Shown here: positions 55,493 through 64,000 of the stretch, piece by piece | How the letters are laid out: every line of letters begins with the position of its first letter | Numbering within the stretch: the stretch's first letter is position 1 | Origin: Polynucleobacter sp. JS-Safj-400b-B2 | GTDB lineage: Bacteria > Pseudomonadota > Gammaproteobacteria > Burkholderiales > Burkholderiaceae | Length of the DNA: 64,000 bases | NCBI RefSeq assembly: GCF_018881975.1 | Contig: NZ_JACVPJ010000002.1 | Location: 186,001 to 250,000 of the forward strand | Reading direction: 5' to 3' | Translations under genes and position numbers: made by a program | The notes under the pieces: generated by a model | What the model saw: only the letters and a program-made list of their open reading frames with translations | What the model was told of the DNA's origin: nothing | The model's database searches: none

Positions 55493-57724
55493 TTGTCTAA
55501 CAATTCTCATCAGTCAGCACGGGAGCAATCTCAACTCATTTTTCAAAATGGCTTGAGATTGCTGCAACAAGGAAATCCAGAAGAAGCAGATAAACTTTTT
55601 CTGGAGGCCCACTTACTCGATACAGAAAATATTGATGCATTAAATCTGTTGGGTATTCGTTCATATCAAAAAAATGAGCCTCAAAATGCGCTGAACTTTT
55701 TAAATAGCGCAAATCATATTGCGCCAAATTCAGCACAAACTTTAAGTAATCTTGGGCTTGTGCACAATGCAATTTTTGATTTTCAATCAGCACTCGAGTG
55801 CTTTGATTTAGCTATTGTCAGCAATCCGAATATTCCAGAGGCGCACAATAATCGTGGCAACGCTTTAAAAGGTTTAAATAGAAACCAAGAGGCTGTAAGC
55901 TCCTACCAGCAAGCCCTCGCATTGCGCCCTAGCTATGGCGAAGCATTAAGCAATCAAGGCGTCATTCTTTTGGAAGAGGGTAATCCGGAAAAAGCAATTG
56001 CTCTTTTTGAGAAAGCGATTGAGGCCAGCCCAAACCTAGCAACTGCTTACAATAATCTTGGCAATGCTCTCACTCAATTAAATGCTTACGAAGATGCTTT
56101 TCAGTGCTTCGAGCGTGCATTACAAATTAACAGCAGATATTTAGATGCGTGTTTAAATTTTGGAAATAGCTTAAAGAAAGCTAAGCAGATTAGTTCCTCT
56201 ATTGATTGCTATCAACACGCACTTACAATAAATCCTGAGCATGCAAAAACTTTTTTTCTACTCGGCGAGATTTACTACGACACCGGTGATTGCGATTTAG
56301 CAAAAACGTATCACGCAAAATCTTTAACTCTAGATCCCTCTAATTTAGCAACTCAATTTGCCTTAACGATTGCCCAAATTCCAAAGGTCTACAAAAATGT
56401 ACAGGAATTAAGGGACTCTAGAGCCTCTTTTTCCAATCAGCTTGAGCACCTAAAAGCCAATAGTCATCAAAGCTCCAACCCTGATGAAATCTTCAATATC
56501 GTAAAGCGCCACCCTTTTTATCTTGCCTACCAAGACGAAAATAACGAGCCCCTGCTCTCTCAATATGGGGCACTTTGCTCTAAGCAAGCTTTAGCTATTC
56601 AGGATCGCCTAAGAAGCAGTGCACAGGCTCCGGGTTCAAAAAACAAAATACGCATCGGCATTGTGAGCCATTTTTTCTGCAACCATCCTGTATGGCACGC
56701 CATCATAAAAGGATGGGTAAACCACCTCAATCCAGATCAATTTGAAATTAATCTCTTTAATACCAATGGTCTAGAAGATACAGAAACTGAGTTAGCCAAA
56801 TTAAAAGCAACAAGCTATATCAATTGCACCAACTCTATTGAGCGCACCGCCCAAACTATCATTGCACAAAATCTTGATCTATTGCTCTACCCAGAAATTG
56901 CTATGGATACAACCAGCAAGGCCCTCGCATGCTTGCGTTTAGCGCCAGTGCAGGCAGTAAGCTGGGGACATCCTGAAACGACTGGTCTTGAGACGATTGA
57001 CTTTTATCTGTCAGGGCAGATGCTAGAGCCTAATGGTGGAGAGCATTTTTATAGCGAACAATTAATTCGACTCCCAAATCTGGGAACGTATTTTGAGAAT
57101 GAGTTCGTTAAGCCAATCACCCCAAATCTTGCTGCTCTTGGCATAGACCCCTCACTGCCTATCCTGCTATGCGCTGGATCGCCCTCTAAATACAACCCAA
57201 AAGATGATTTTGTATTTGTAGAAATCGCAAAACGGGTTGGTCAGTGCCAATTCATCTTCTTTAACTTTGATGAAACTCTCACTGCCATCTTGAAGGAGCG
57301 CCTTCAACTTGCATTTTCAAATGCGCAACTTGATGCCAAACAATTTTTACACTTTATCCCCTTTCTCAAAAAAGAAGAGTTTCATGGGCTGATGCAAAAA
57401 GCAGATCTATACCTAGATACCATTGGGTTTTCAGGATTCAATACTGCTATGCAGGCAATTGCATGTGACCTGCCCATTATCACTATCGAGGGCGCAAGAA
57501 TGCGGGGGCGCTTGGCTAGCGCAATTCTGAATTGCATTGGGCTTGAAGATTTGGTATGCCAAACCAATAATGCCTATATAAATTTAGCCGTGGAGTTGCT
57601 TCAGAATCGAGAACGACTAAACACGTATAGAGATAAGATTGCACAATCTAAAGACATTTTGTTTAACGACCTAGAGCCCATCAAAGCATTAGAAACTTTT
57701 CTGATTCAACAGACTCAAAAATAA
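55493..57724 (+). CDS. TPR protein with O-GlcNAc-transferase-like (GT41/SPINDLY) domain
   Basis: The 743-residue protein has an N-terminal array of about eight tetratricopeptide repeats, residues about 10-300 (for example AHNNRGNALKGLNRNQEAVS and AYNNLGNALTQLNAYEDAFQ). A C-terminal domain like that of bacterial O-GlcNAc transferase homologues follows: KIRIGIVSHFFCNHPVWHAI, LLLYPEIAMDTTSKALACLR, SWGHPETTGLETIDFYLSG and LDTIGFSGFNTAMQAIACDL. The catalytic His of the canonical family may correspond to FFCNHPVW. It starts with TTG two bases after mscL, so it is probably coupled to it. Such enzymes glycosylate proteins such as flagellin or adhesins; the target is unknown. Confidence 0.85.
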   Translation: MSNNSHQSAREQSQLIFQNGLRLLQQGNPEEADKLFLEAHLLDTENIDALNLLGIRSYQKNEPQNALNFLNSANHIAPNSAQTLSNLGLVHNAIFDFQSALECFDLAIVSNPNIPEAHNNRGNALKGLNRNQEAVSSYQQALALRPSYGEALSNQGVILLEEGNPEKAIALFEKAIEASPNLATAYNNLGNALTQLNAYEDAFQCFERALQINSRYLDACLNFGNSLKKAKQISSSIDCYQHALTINPEHAKTFFLLGEIYYDTGDCDLAKTYHAKSLTLDPSNLATQFALTIAQIPKVYKNVQELRDSRASFSNQLEHLKANSHQSSNPDEIFNIVKRHPFYLAYQDENNEPLLSQYGALCSKQALAIQDRLRSSAQAPGSKNKIRIGIVSHFFCNHPVWHAIIKGWVNHLNPDQFEINLFNTNGLEDTETELAKLKATSYINCTNSIERTAQTIIAQNLDLLLYPEIAMDTTSKALACLRLAPVQAVSWGHPETTGLETIDFYLSGQMLEPNGGEHFYSEQLIRLPNLGTYFENEFVKPITPNLAALGIDPSLPILLCAGSPSKYNPKDDFVFVEIAKRVGQCQFIFFNFDETLTAILKERLQLAFSNAQLDAKQFLHFIPFLKKEEFHGLMQKADLYLDTIGFSGFNTAMQAIACDLPIITIEGARMRGRLASAILNCIGLEDLVCQTNNAYINLAVELLQNRERLNTYRDKIAQSKDILFNDLEPIKALETFLIQQTQK

Positions 57725-57734
57725 AGCACGCTCA

Positions 57735-58922
57735 ATGAACTCACCCCTTCAAAAATACTGGCTCTTATTTGCGCAAGCTGTCACCATCTTGCTGGCAGCC
57801 TTATTTATCGTTGCTACCTTAAAGCCAGAGTGGCTTTCAGCTTCAAAGATTGGCTCTTTGGCAGAAACTGTTTCATTAAAAGAAAGTAATTACGACGGCC
57901 AACTCAGTCCAGGCTCATATCATGAAGCCGTTAAGCGCTCTATGCCTGCAGTAGTCAATATCTTCACTAGCAAAGTTTCTGCCAAACCGAAGACTCGCAA
58001 GGGTGGTGGACCAAATTCTGCAGATCCCTTATTTAAATTCTTTTTTGGGGACCAGCCTCCAGAAGAAGAGCCAAGCTCGAGTTTAGGGTCTGGAGTTTTA
58101 GTCAGCCCCGAAGGCTATATTTTGACCAACCATCACGTGATTAGCGATGCGGATGATATTGACGTCGCTTTATCTGATGGTCGCAAGGTAAAGGCGAAAG
58201 TGATTGGTAGCGATCCAGAAACGGATATTGCAGTATTAAAAATTGAAGCAAAACAATTGCCTACCCCAATCACTTTTGGGAAAGTTGAATCGGTGCGTGT
58301 GGGCGATGTTGTTCTTGCAATTGGCAATCCGTTTGGCGTTGGTCAAACTGTGACCTCGGGAATAGTTTCTGCATTAGGTAGGGATCATGTAGGTATCAAC
58401 ACTTTTGAGAATTTCATCCAAACAGATGCGGCTATTAATCCGGGTAACTCTGGAGGCGCGCTGATTGATACTCGCGGCAACCTGATTGGAATTAACACCG
58501 CTATTTACTCAAATAACGGTGGATCGATGGGCATCGGATTTGCAATTCCAGTCAATCTGGCTAAGCAGGTTATGGAGTCTATTCTGGCCAATGGCAGTGT
58601 CACCAGGGGTTGGATTGGGGTAGAGCCACAAAACCTCTCAAAAGAGCTCTCAGAGTCTCTAGGGTTGCCTGCCAATACGGATGGCGTTCTCTTATCAGGC
58701 GTTCTTGAGGGTGGTCCTGCCGCACGTGGCGGCGTAAAACCGGGCGATGTTTTGATTGCCGTGAATGGCAACCCCACTAAAGATGTCCGCGGACTCCTTA
58801 ATCAGGTTGCTCAAATCAGTCCTGGCAACCAAGCAAAACTCACTATTTTGCGAAAAGGCAAAGAATTAGAATTAACGGCTCAAGTCGGCAAGCGCCCTAA
58901 ACCCAAGCAACAAGCGAATTAA
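57735..58922 (+). CDS. HtrA/DegS-type periplasmic serine endoprotease
   Basis: The 395-residue protein has an N-terminal membrane anchor (LLFAQAVTILLAALFIVATL) and a trypsin-fold domain with the catalytic triad His134 (TNHHVISDADD), Asp164 (ETDIAVLKI) and Ser239 (INPGNSGGALI). One C-terminal PDZ domain follows (GVEPQNLSKELSESLG to VLEGGPAARGGVKPGDVL). An uncleaved anchor plus a single PDZ resembles DegS, the RseA-cleaving sigmaE regulator, although DegQ- or MucD-like roles cannot be excluded. It follows the TPR gene by 10 bases. Confidence 0.92.
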   Translation: MNSPLQKYWLLFAQAVTILLAALFIVATLKPEWLSASKIGSLAETVSLKESNYDGQLSPGSYHEAVKRSMPAVVNIFTSKVSAKPKTRKGGGPNSADPLFKFFFGDQPPEEEPSSSLGSGVLVSPEGYILTNHHVISDADDIDVALSDGRKVKAKVIGSDPETDIAVLKIEAKQLPTPITFGKVESVRVGDVVLAIGNPFGVGQTVTSGIVSALGRDHVGINTFENFIQTDAAINPGNSGGALIDTRGNLIGINTAIYSNNGGSMGIGFAIPVNLAKQVMESILANGSVTRGWIGVEPQNLSKELSESLGLPANTDGVLLSGVLEGGPAARGGVKPGDVLIAVNGNPTKDVRGLLNQVAQISPGNQAKLTILRKGKELELTAQVGKRPKPKQQAN

Positions 58923-58940
58923 ATTCGTTAATCTGAAATA

Positions 58941-59675
58941 TTAATTAGCGAGAATCTTTGATAGGAAGTCTTTAGCCCTTGGGGAGCGAGCTTCAGGATT
59001 ATCAAAAAACTCCGCCTTGCTGCAGTCTTCAACAATATGGCCTTGATCCATAAAGATCACGCGATGACTCACTTTTCTTGCAAAGCCCATCTCGTGGGTA
59101 ACGCAACACATCGTCATACCTTCATTAGCAAGCTTGATCATTACATCCAAAACTTCTCCGACCATCTCTGGGTCTAGCGCAGATGTAGGCTCATCAAAGA
59201 GCATCACGATTGGGTCCATACTGAGCGCTCTAGCGATTGCAACCCGTTGTTGTTGCCCTCCTGATAACTGACCAGGAAATTTATCTTTTTGAGCGATCAA
59301 ACCAACCCGCTCTAGGTACTTTAAGCCATGCGCATTGGCATCAGCGGCGGAGCGACCCAATACCTTCATTTGTGCAAGGGTGAGATTTTCAGTGATACTG
59401 AGGTGCGGGAAAAGCTCAAAGTGCTGAAACACCATGCCAACCCTAGAACGCAATTTAGGTAAATTTGTTTTAGGATCATGCAAATCAATGCCATCAACCG
59501 AAATCTCCCCAGCTTGGAAAGGTTCAAGCGCATTGATGGTTTTAATGAGGGTGGATTTTCCAGAACCAGAAGGTCCACAAATAACAACCACCTCACCTTT
59601 TTTAATTGAGGTAGAGCAGTCCGTAAGCACTTGGAAAGAGCCGTACCATTTAGAAACGTTTCTAAGTTCTATCAT
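58941..59675 (-). CDS. gltL: Glutamate/aspartate ABC transporter ATP-binding protein
   Basis: The 244-residue ATPase powers uptake through GltJ and GltK. It has Walker [15 protein letters not shown], the ABC signature [15 protein letters not shown], Walker [16 protein letters not shown], and the H-loop His in [14 protein letters not shown]. It belongs to the polar amino acid group (GlnQ/GltL). It is last in the gltI-gltJ-gltK-gltL operon, read leftward. The neighbouring htrA gene converges, with 18 bases between the ends. Confidence 0.93.
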   Translation of the reverse strand: MIELRNVSKWYGSFQVLTDCSTSIKKGEVVVICGPSGSGKSTLIKTINALEPFQAGEISVDGIDLHDPKTNLPKLRSRVGMVFQHFELFPHLSITENLTLAQMKVLGRSAADANAHGLKYLERVGLIAQKDKFPGQLSGGQQQRVAIARALSMDPIVMLFDEPTSALDPEMVGEVLDVMIKLANEGMTMCCVTHEMGFARKVSHRVIFMDQGHIVEDCSKAEFFDNPEARSPRAKDFLSKILAN

Positions 59676-59709
59676 GATGAATTATTTGTTTAGCATTCGA
59701 TTAACAAGA

Positions 59710-60405
59710 TTAGCGAATGATCGCCACTTTGGCCTGAATAAGACGCACTACTTTTGACAGCGAGAAGCAAATCAGGAAATAGGTTACAGCTGCCAATAAA
59801 TATGTTTCTATCGGACGTCCGTAGTTCTTACCTGCAATCTCGAAACCTTTCAATAGGTCATAGGCTCCGATTGCATAGACCAAAGAGGTGTCCTGAAACA
59901 AAATGATAGTCTGCGTCATAAAGACTGGGATCATGTTGCGGAAAGCTTGAGGCAGAACCACTAGCCTCATATTCTGACCATAAGTCATTCCAAGTGCTTC
60001 ACCTGCGTAAGTTTGGCCTTTGGGTACTGACTGAATTCCTGCTCTCACAATCTCCGAGAAAAAGGCCGCCTCAAAGGCAATAAAAGTAATAGTTGCCGAT
60101 AAATCTGCTCCGATCGGTCTACCTATCAGCATCGGAATGAGCAAGAAGAACCAAAGAATGACCATTACCAGTGGAATGGATCGCATGACGTTGACATAAA
60201 AAGTCGCGGGATAAACTAACGCCGGCTTTCCAGAAAGTCGCATTAAGGCCAGAAATGTTCCCGCAATGATTCCGCCAACAGTAGCGATTACTGTCAGCTG
60301 AACACTGAAAAGAAGGCCCTTCAGAATGTAATTGGTGAAGAGTTCCCAGTTGTAAAAACTTAAATCTAAACTCAGCATATTGCCACCCATATTAGAAGCA
60401 TTCAA
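59710..60405 (-). CDS. gltK: Glutamate/aspartate ABC transporter permease GltK
   Basis: The 231-residue inner-membrane protein is one half of the transport channel. It has about five membrane segments and the EAA loop EIVRAGIQSVPKGQTYAGEA-type sequence, then LGMTYGQNMRLVVLPQAFRN, that contacts the ATPase. It shares this with GltJ. The start overlaps the gltJ stop by four bases (ATGA); an ATG nine codons later would also fit. Confidence 0.93.
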   Translation of the reverse strand: MNASNMGGNMLSLDLSFYNWELFTNYILKGLLFSVQLTVIATVGGIIAGTFLALMRLSGKPALVYPATFYVNVMRSIPLVMVILWFFLLIPMLIGRPIGADLSATITFIAFEAAFFSEIVRAGIQSVPKGQTYAGEALGMTYGQNMRLVVLPQAFRNMIPVFMTQTIILFQDTSLVYAIGAYDLLKGFEIAGKNYGRPIETYLLAAVTYFLICFSLSKVVRLIQAKVAIIR

Positions 60406-61190
60406 TGAGCTCCCGTATCGTTACTCGGGGCAATAAAACCAGGAATTCTGGTGCGTTTTTCTATATAAGACATCACACGATTTACGGAGAAAGCTGAAAG
60501 AGCATACAAAAGCGTTACCGCTAAGTAAATCTCAACTCCGCGCGATGTTTCTTCTTGCGCCTGCATCGCAAATAAGGTGAGCTCTGGCACGGACACCGCG
60601 AAAGCGACGGAAGAGTTCTTAATAATATTCATACTCTCCGATGTAAGCGGAGGCAGCACAATACGTAAGGCCATCGGCAAAATAACGTAACGATAGGTTT
60701 GCGGTGTAGTCAGTCCTAGCGCTGTAGCGGCTGCTCGTTGCCCGCTAGGAAGAGAATGAATTCCCGCCCTTACCTGTTCAGCAATACGTGATGAGGTAAA
60801 AAATCCAAGCGCAATACTAACGAGCCAATAGGAAGGTAGAGCCTTCAAGGGCAAAACAAAGGCAGGAATGACGTGATACCAAAGAAATACTTGAACCAAT
60901 ACAGGGATATTTCTAAACAACTCAACCCAGGTGGTTGATAGCCATACAAGCGATCTACTAAGCCTACCGTTATTCGGCAAAGTGCGAAGCGTACCCATCA
61001 CGACACCCAAAACCAAGGCGATCAATAAAGCTAAGCATGAAACGGCCAGTGTCCAGCCCCATGCTTTAAAAAGCCAATCTAAATAACTAGGGTCAGCGTT
61101 TTTCCCAAGTCCAAATAGTGAGGAGAAGCAGTGCTCAACCACTTCTCCATCTAAGGTGCTCTTACAAAAGACACCTAAATCTAATGACAT
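60402..61190 (-). CDS. gltJ: Glutamate/aspartate ABC transporter permease GltJ
   Basis: The 262-residue inner-membrane protein has about five membrane helices. The HisM-type signature EQVRAGIHSLPSGQRAAATA is followed by LGLTTPQTYRYVILPMALR. FRNIPVLVQVFLWYHVIPAF is typical of polar amino acid permeases. It follows gltI by 23 bases and overlaps gltK by four. Together GltJ and GltK form the channel. Confidence 0.93.
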   Translation of the reverse strand: MSLDLGVFCKSTLDGEVVEHCFSSLFGLGKNADPSYLDWLFKAWGWTLAVSCLALLIALVLGVVMGTLRTLPNNGRLSRSLVWLSTTWVELFRNIPVLVQVFLWYHVIPAFVLPLKALPSYWLVSIALGFFTSSRIAEQVRAGIHSLPSGQRAAATALGLTTPQTYRYVILPMALRIVLPPLTSESMNIIKNSSVAFAVSVPELTLFAMQAQEETSRGVEIYLAVTLLYALSAFSVNRVMSYIEKRTRIPGFIAPSNDTGAH

Positions 61191-61213
61191 AGTAGAAACT
61201 TATTTTTATTAGA

Positions 61214-62119
61214 TTATTTCTTGTTGTAGTCTTCCGCGGGTTTGTCATTCAAGTTTGCCCAAGCATTTTTAGTTGCTGGAGAAAGCTCGAGACCAACCAC
61301 AATATTCTTAGGTGGAATTGGTGATAAGAACCACTTGTTCCATAAACCAGGCATTTTGCCGTTAGCAACAATCTTAGCGATCGCAGCATTTACAGCAGCT
61401 TTAAATTCTGGATCATCCTTGCAGACCATGATTGCAATTGGCTCTGTACTGAGTACTTCACCAACAATTTTGAAATCTTTTGGATTCTTTGAGTTGGCAA
61501 TATTACCCGCCAAAATAGATCCATCCATTACAAAAGCATCAGCACGACCAGATTCCAAGAGCAAGAAGCTGTCAGCATGGTCTTTACCAAATACTTCATC
61601 AAAATTGACGCCAGTTGCCTTTTCATTTTTACGCAACAGTTGCACAGAAGTAGTTCCAGTAGTGGTTGCTACCTTCTTGCCATTAAGTTGGGCGATTGAA
61701 GTAATGCCGGAGTTTGCCTTAACAGCAATGCGAACCTCTTCAACATAAAGCGTATTGGCAAAACCAACATCTTTGGCTCGGCTTACATTATTAGTTGTTG
61801 TCCCGCACTCGATATCAACGGTACCGTTTTGTACCAAGGGAACGCGATTTTGAGATGTTACTGGCTGGTAATTAATGCGAAGGGTACTCATGCCCAGCTT
61901 ATCTTTAATATCGCCCAGAATCATACGGCAGATTTCAACATGGTAGCCGTCAAAGCGGCTATCGCCTGTGGTGTAGGACATTGGAATGGAAGATTCGCGA
62001 ACGCCCATTGTCACGGCACCGCTTGATTTAATTTTGTCCAACGTTGGGGATGCCGCCATTACATTTGCTGATACAACAAACATTGCCACTGACAAATATG
62101 CCAAAGATTTGAGTTTCAT
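61214..62119 (-). CDS. gltI: Glutamate/aspartate periplasmic binding protein GltI
   Basis: The 301-residue solute-binding protein captures acidic amino acids in the periplasm. It has a Sec signal peptide (KLKSLAYLSVAMFVVSANVM, cleaved after AMA-like VMAAS). SGAVTMGVRESSIPMSYTTG, RVPLVQNGTVDIECGTTTNN and ADAFVMDGSILAG are typical of family 3 binding proteins. It leads the glt operon. The ribosome binding site is AAAGGA. Substrate assignment as glutamate/aspartate is inferred from overall family resemblance. Confidence 0.92.
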   Translation of the reverse strand: MKLKSLAYLSVAMFVVSANVMAASPTLDKIKSSGAVTMGVRESSIPMSYTTGDSRFDGYHVEICRMILGDIKDKLGMSTLRINYQPVTSQNRVPLVQNGTVDIECGTTTNNVSRAKDVGFANTLYVEEVRIAVKANSGITSIAQLNGKKVATTTGTTSVQLLRKNEKATGVNFDEVFGKDHADSFLLLESGRADAFVMDGSILAGNIANSKNPKDFKIVGEVLSTEPIAIMVCKDDPEFKAAVNAAIAKIVANGKMPGLWNKWFLSPIPPKNIVVGLELSPATKNAWANLNDKPAEDYNKK

Positions 62120-62279
62120 TGAATATCCTTTTGTTAATCAAAATTTAGCGGTTATCGCAAAATCATTAATAAATTTGATAATACACTTTTCCATATCTAA
62201 ACCGCAATCAATGGAATACCTAAGGGAAATAAGCAAAGGCCGTATAACCCCGTTAGGTAAACCTATTCGTAAGGGCATA

Positions 62280-62305
62280 AAAAACCACCCCGAAGGGTGG
62301 TTTTT
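62280..62305 (-). terminator. Intrinsic terminator of the porin gene
   Basis: AAAAACCACCC (62280-62290) pairs with GGGTGGTTTTT (62295-62305) around CGAA. On the minus strand the hairpin is followed by a T run and lies 36 bases past the porin stop. The gap between it and gltI (62120-62279) probably holds the gltI promoter, but I could not pick one out. Confidence 0.88.
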
Positions 62306-62340
62306 AATTCTAATTAAAACTAGCTTACGCTAGCCTTAAA

Positions 62341-63570
62341 TTAGAAAGTGTGACGTACACCAATAGCGTAGTTGCTTGTACCACCACCAGTTGTGGTAGA
62401 GCCAGCAGCAGCTGTAGATGTCAAATGCTGACCATAGATAGCATACAAGTTTGTACGCTTGCTGAGGTAGTAGTTAGAACCTAACTGCCAGCCGTTAAAG
62501 TTAGCTGTTGGTTGGTTTGTACCAAACGATGTGTAACGACCCAAACCAGCAGAAGCCCAAGCTTCTACAGTTGGAGTGATGTAACTACGAACACCGATCT
62601 GCTCAGCAGAACGCTTGAGGTAGTAGTTTGTAGTGATTGTTGAAGTTGCTTTACGGCTTACATACTGTGCATATGCCTTCAAGATACCGAAGTCATAAGT
62701 TGTACCAGCATAGAACTGGTTGTCTTGTACGTTTTGCGCACTTGCAAGGTTAGAAGCAGTTGCGCCGTTGGCTTGAGCGTTAGTCCAAATAGCAGTTGCA
62801 GTTGGATCGCCATTGGCCACTGTCAATTGCTTGAAAGCCTGATAAGCAGCAGTGATGTAGAACTTATGGTATGTAAAATCAGCACCTAAACCCCAACCGC
62901 TTGCATTTAAATTACCGCCAGTAGTCAGAATTGAAGAGCTAGTTTCTGTAGAATTTATGTTGTTCAATGTGTAGATTGCACTACCAGTGAAACCAGCAAA
63001 GTTATCAGACTTAACAGACAAAGTATTGGCTGTACGGTTTGTGAAACCAACGTTGTTTGTACCAGCGTTAGCAGCAGAAATACCTGTGGAACCAGCATAA
63101 ATTACGTTACCAGTCATGTTGTTGTATTGACCAGGATCAGTTACAGCACCAGCATTAAAGATTGGTGTGTATTGCAAACCGATAGCTGTTTGACCAATAC
63201 CGTTCTTTTTCAAACCAACAAAAGTTTGACGGTTAGACAAGCCACCGTTTTTATTGCCAGACAAGGTTTGGTCTTGTGGAGCTAATGCAAATTCAGCTGT
63301 AAAGAAAGCTGATGTGCCGCCGCCCAAATCTTCAACACCTTTGAAACCCAAACGGTTAGTTTGCTCAGCGCCTTGGCCGAATTGGTTTACTGTTGTTTTA
63401 GTTGTGCCGTTGTTGTAACCAGTAGCATTTCCTTTTGCTGAGTCTTGAACACGTGTGTTACCACCGATGTAACCAACGTCCAAGATACCGTAAACGGTTA
63501 CGCTGGACTGAGCTTGAGCAGCAGATGCAAATGCACCGATAGCTGCAACTGCTAATAGCGATTTTTTCAT
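62341..63570 (-). CDS. Gram-negative porin (betaproteobacterial OmpC-like type)
   Basis: The 409-residue protein forms a trimeric beta-barrel channel in the outer membrane. A signal peptide (KKSLLAVAAIGAFASAAQAQ) is followed by SVTVYGILDVGYIGGN, the first strand of this porin family. Alternating hydrophobic strands rich in Gly, Asn, Thr and Tyr continue to YAIGVRHTF, whose final Phe is the usual outer-membrane insertion signal. RLGFKGVEDLGGGTSAFFTAE is a family hallmark. The ribosome binding site is GGAGA. It is likely highly expressed. Substrate range cannot be predicted. Confidence 0.95.
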   Translation of the reverse strand: MKKSLLAVAAIGAFASAAQAQSSVTVYGILDVGYIGGNTRVQDSAKGNATGYNNGTTKTTVNQFGQGAEQTNRLGFKGVEDLGGGTSAFFTAEFALAPQDQTLSGNKNGGLSNRQTFVGLKKNGIGQTAIGLQYTPIFNAGAVTDPGQYNNMTGNVIYAGSTGISAANAGTNNVGFTNRTANTLSVKSDNFAGFTGSAIYTLNNINSTETSSSILTTGGNLNASGWGLGADFTYHKFYITAAYQAFKQLTVANGDPTATAIWTNAQANGATASNLASAQNVQDNQFYAGTTYDFGILKAYAQYVSRKATSTITTNYYLKRSAEQIGVRSYITPTVEAWASAGLGRYTSFGTNQPTANFNGWQLGSNYYLSKRTNLYAIYGQHLTSTAAAGSTTTGGGTSNYAIGVRHTF

Positions 63571-63660
63571 TCTTTAAATCTCCAAAAATTAAAAGTAATG
63601 CCCAAATAAAACTGGGACCTATGAATTTTGCTTCTTTTGCCCCGCTAGACCGGGGGTCAG

Positions 63661-63689
63661 GGTATTTAGGAGTTCTTTTTGCTTGTCAA
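63661..63689 (-). promoter_or_regulatory. Candidate porin promoter (strong -35, unclear -10)
   Basis: On the minus strand TTGACA at 63684-63689 is a perfect -35 hexamer. No perfect -10 lies at 17 bases; TAAATA (63663-63668) is 15 bases away and AATACC (63661-63666) 17 bases. The porin start is about 90 bases on, leaving an untranslated leader that contains a CCCCG/CGGGG hairpin at 63640-63655. Confidence 0.4.
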
Positions 63690-63778
63690 AAGGTAGTTTT
63701 TTGGCTTTCTTCGTTGTATCTCGGCAACAAGACCATCGATTTCTGTCTTTTATAGGCTCCAGATGCCAAAATTGTCAT

Positions 63779-64000
63779 ATGGCAAGTCGCGAATTCTTAA
63801 AAATCCTTAGCTCAGCCCGTTTAGGTGATGTATCGGCGCAACAAAAATTGGCTCAAGCCTATTTAACTGGTGCTTTTAAAACCCCTATTCAACCTGCTAA
63901 CGCACTGATTTGGTTTGAAAAATCCTATTTTTCCATTACTAATCATGTACTTGAGAATAAAACTTCTAGTGACGCTGAAATTTTTGATCTTATAAGCCAA
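63779..64000 (+). CDS. Partial gene, Sel1/TPR-repeat-like N terminus
   Basis: An ATG at 63779 opens a frame of 74 codons without a stop to the window edge. The translation has ARLGDVSAQQKLAQAYLTGA followed by NALIWFEKSY, the GDxxAQxxLAxxYxxG plus AxxWFxKA pattern of Sel1-type repeats. No signal peptide is visible in this part. The gene is divergent from the porin. Only the N terminus can be described; the rest and the function lie beyond the window. Confidence 0.7.
   Translation, partial: MASREFLKILSSARLGDVSAQQKLAQAYLTGAFKTPIQPANALIWFEKSYFSITNHVLENKTSSDAEIFDLISQ

Noticed and set aside
61242..61748. 168-codon open frame opposite gltI
   Set aside because: Antisense shadow of gltI with no recognisable motif and no ribosome binding site.

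Overview
The window looks like a chromosomal segment of a free-living, moderately AT-rich betaproteobacterium. The best guess is Burkholderiaceae, close to Polynucleobacter. This is inferred from gene order (a full dcw cluster followed by a peroxiredoxin gene, lpxC, dciA and secA; sspB-sspA-petC-petB-petA; gltIJKL beside a betaproteobacterial porin), from protein resemblance recalled from the families, and from short intergenic gaps. No database search was run. I see no insertion sequence, prophage, CRISPR array, rRNA operon or replication origin. Nearly all of the DNA is housekeeping sequence. || Layout. 1-3015: secA (cut by the window edge), dciA on the opposite strand, lpxC and a peroxiredoxin gene. 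3128-20615, minus strand: a complete, uninterrupted division and cell-wall cluster, in transcription order mraZ-rsmH-ftsL-ftsI-murE-murF-mraY-murD-ftsW-murG-murC-ddl-ftsQ-ftsA-ftsZ. Many neighbours overlap by 1-10 bases, as in translational coupling. A good sigma70-like promoter and three GTGGG-type boxes at exact 10-bp spacing precede mraZ. The 301-bp gap upstream of mraZ has no gene but holds a LexA-like palindrome. 20917-26000: coq7 and a divergent biotin locus (bioB against bioA-bioF-bioD). 26050-29723: an M20 amidohydrolase, an enoyl-CoA hydratase, mltA and apaG. 29755-34392: rpe-trpE-trpG-trpD-trpC. || 34373-35398: two unassigned genes, a membrane protein and a small winged-helix-like protein, transcribed divergently around a perfect FNR-type site. 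35472-41133: ychF, a UbiH-type hydroxylase gene, dsbC, an M61 peptidase and ung. 41122-46391: a small YeaQ-like membrane protein, then hemA-prfA-prmC-grxD and rmuC. 46504-48610: a phasin with PhaR-like sites upstream and an MFS/MHS transporter. 48607-50791: a TPR-glycosyltransferase next to a methyltransferase-like protein. 50873-54931: tRNA-Thr(UGU), sspB, sspA and the cytochrome bc1 operon petABC (minus strand). 55069-58922: mscL, a second TPR protein with an O-GlcNAc-transferase-like domain, and an HtrA protease. 58941-63570: a glutamate/aspartate ABC transporter and a major porin. The last gene is cut by the window end and begins like a Sel1/TPR-repeat protein. || The genes cover peptidoglycan precursor synthesis and division (mur/fts/ddl/mltA), outer-membrane assembly (lpxC, porin), respiration (petABC, coq7, ubiH, hemA), cofactor and amino-acid synthesis (bio, trp), translation termination (prfA, prmC) and envelope quality control (dsbC, htrA, sspAB). 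The less ordinary material is regulatory DNA (the LexA-like, FNR-like, MraZ and PhaR-like sites) and the two TPR-glycosyltransferases. I found no convincing new multi-gene system.
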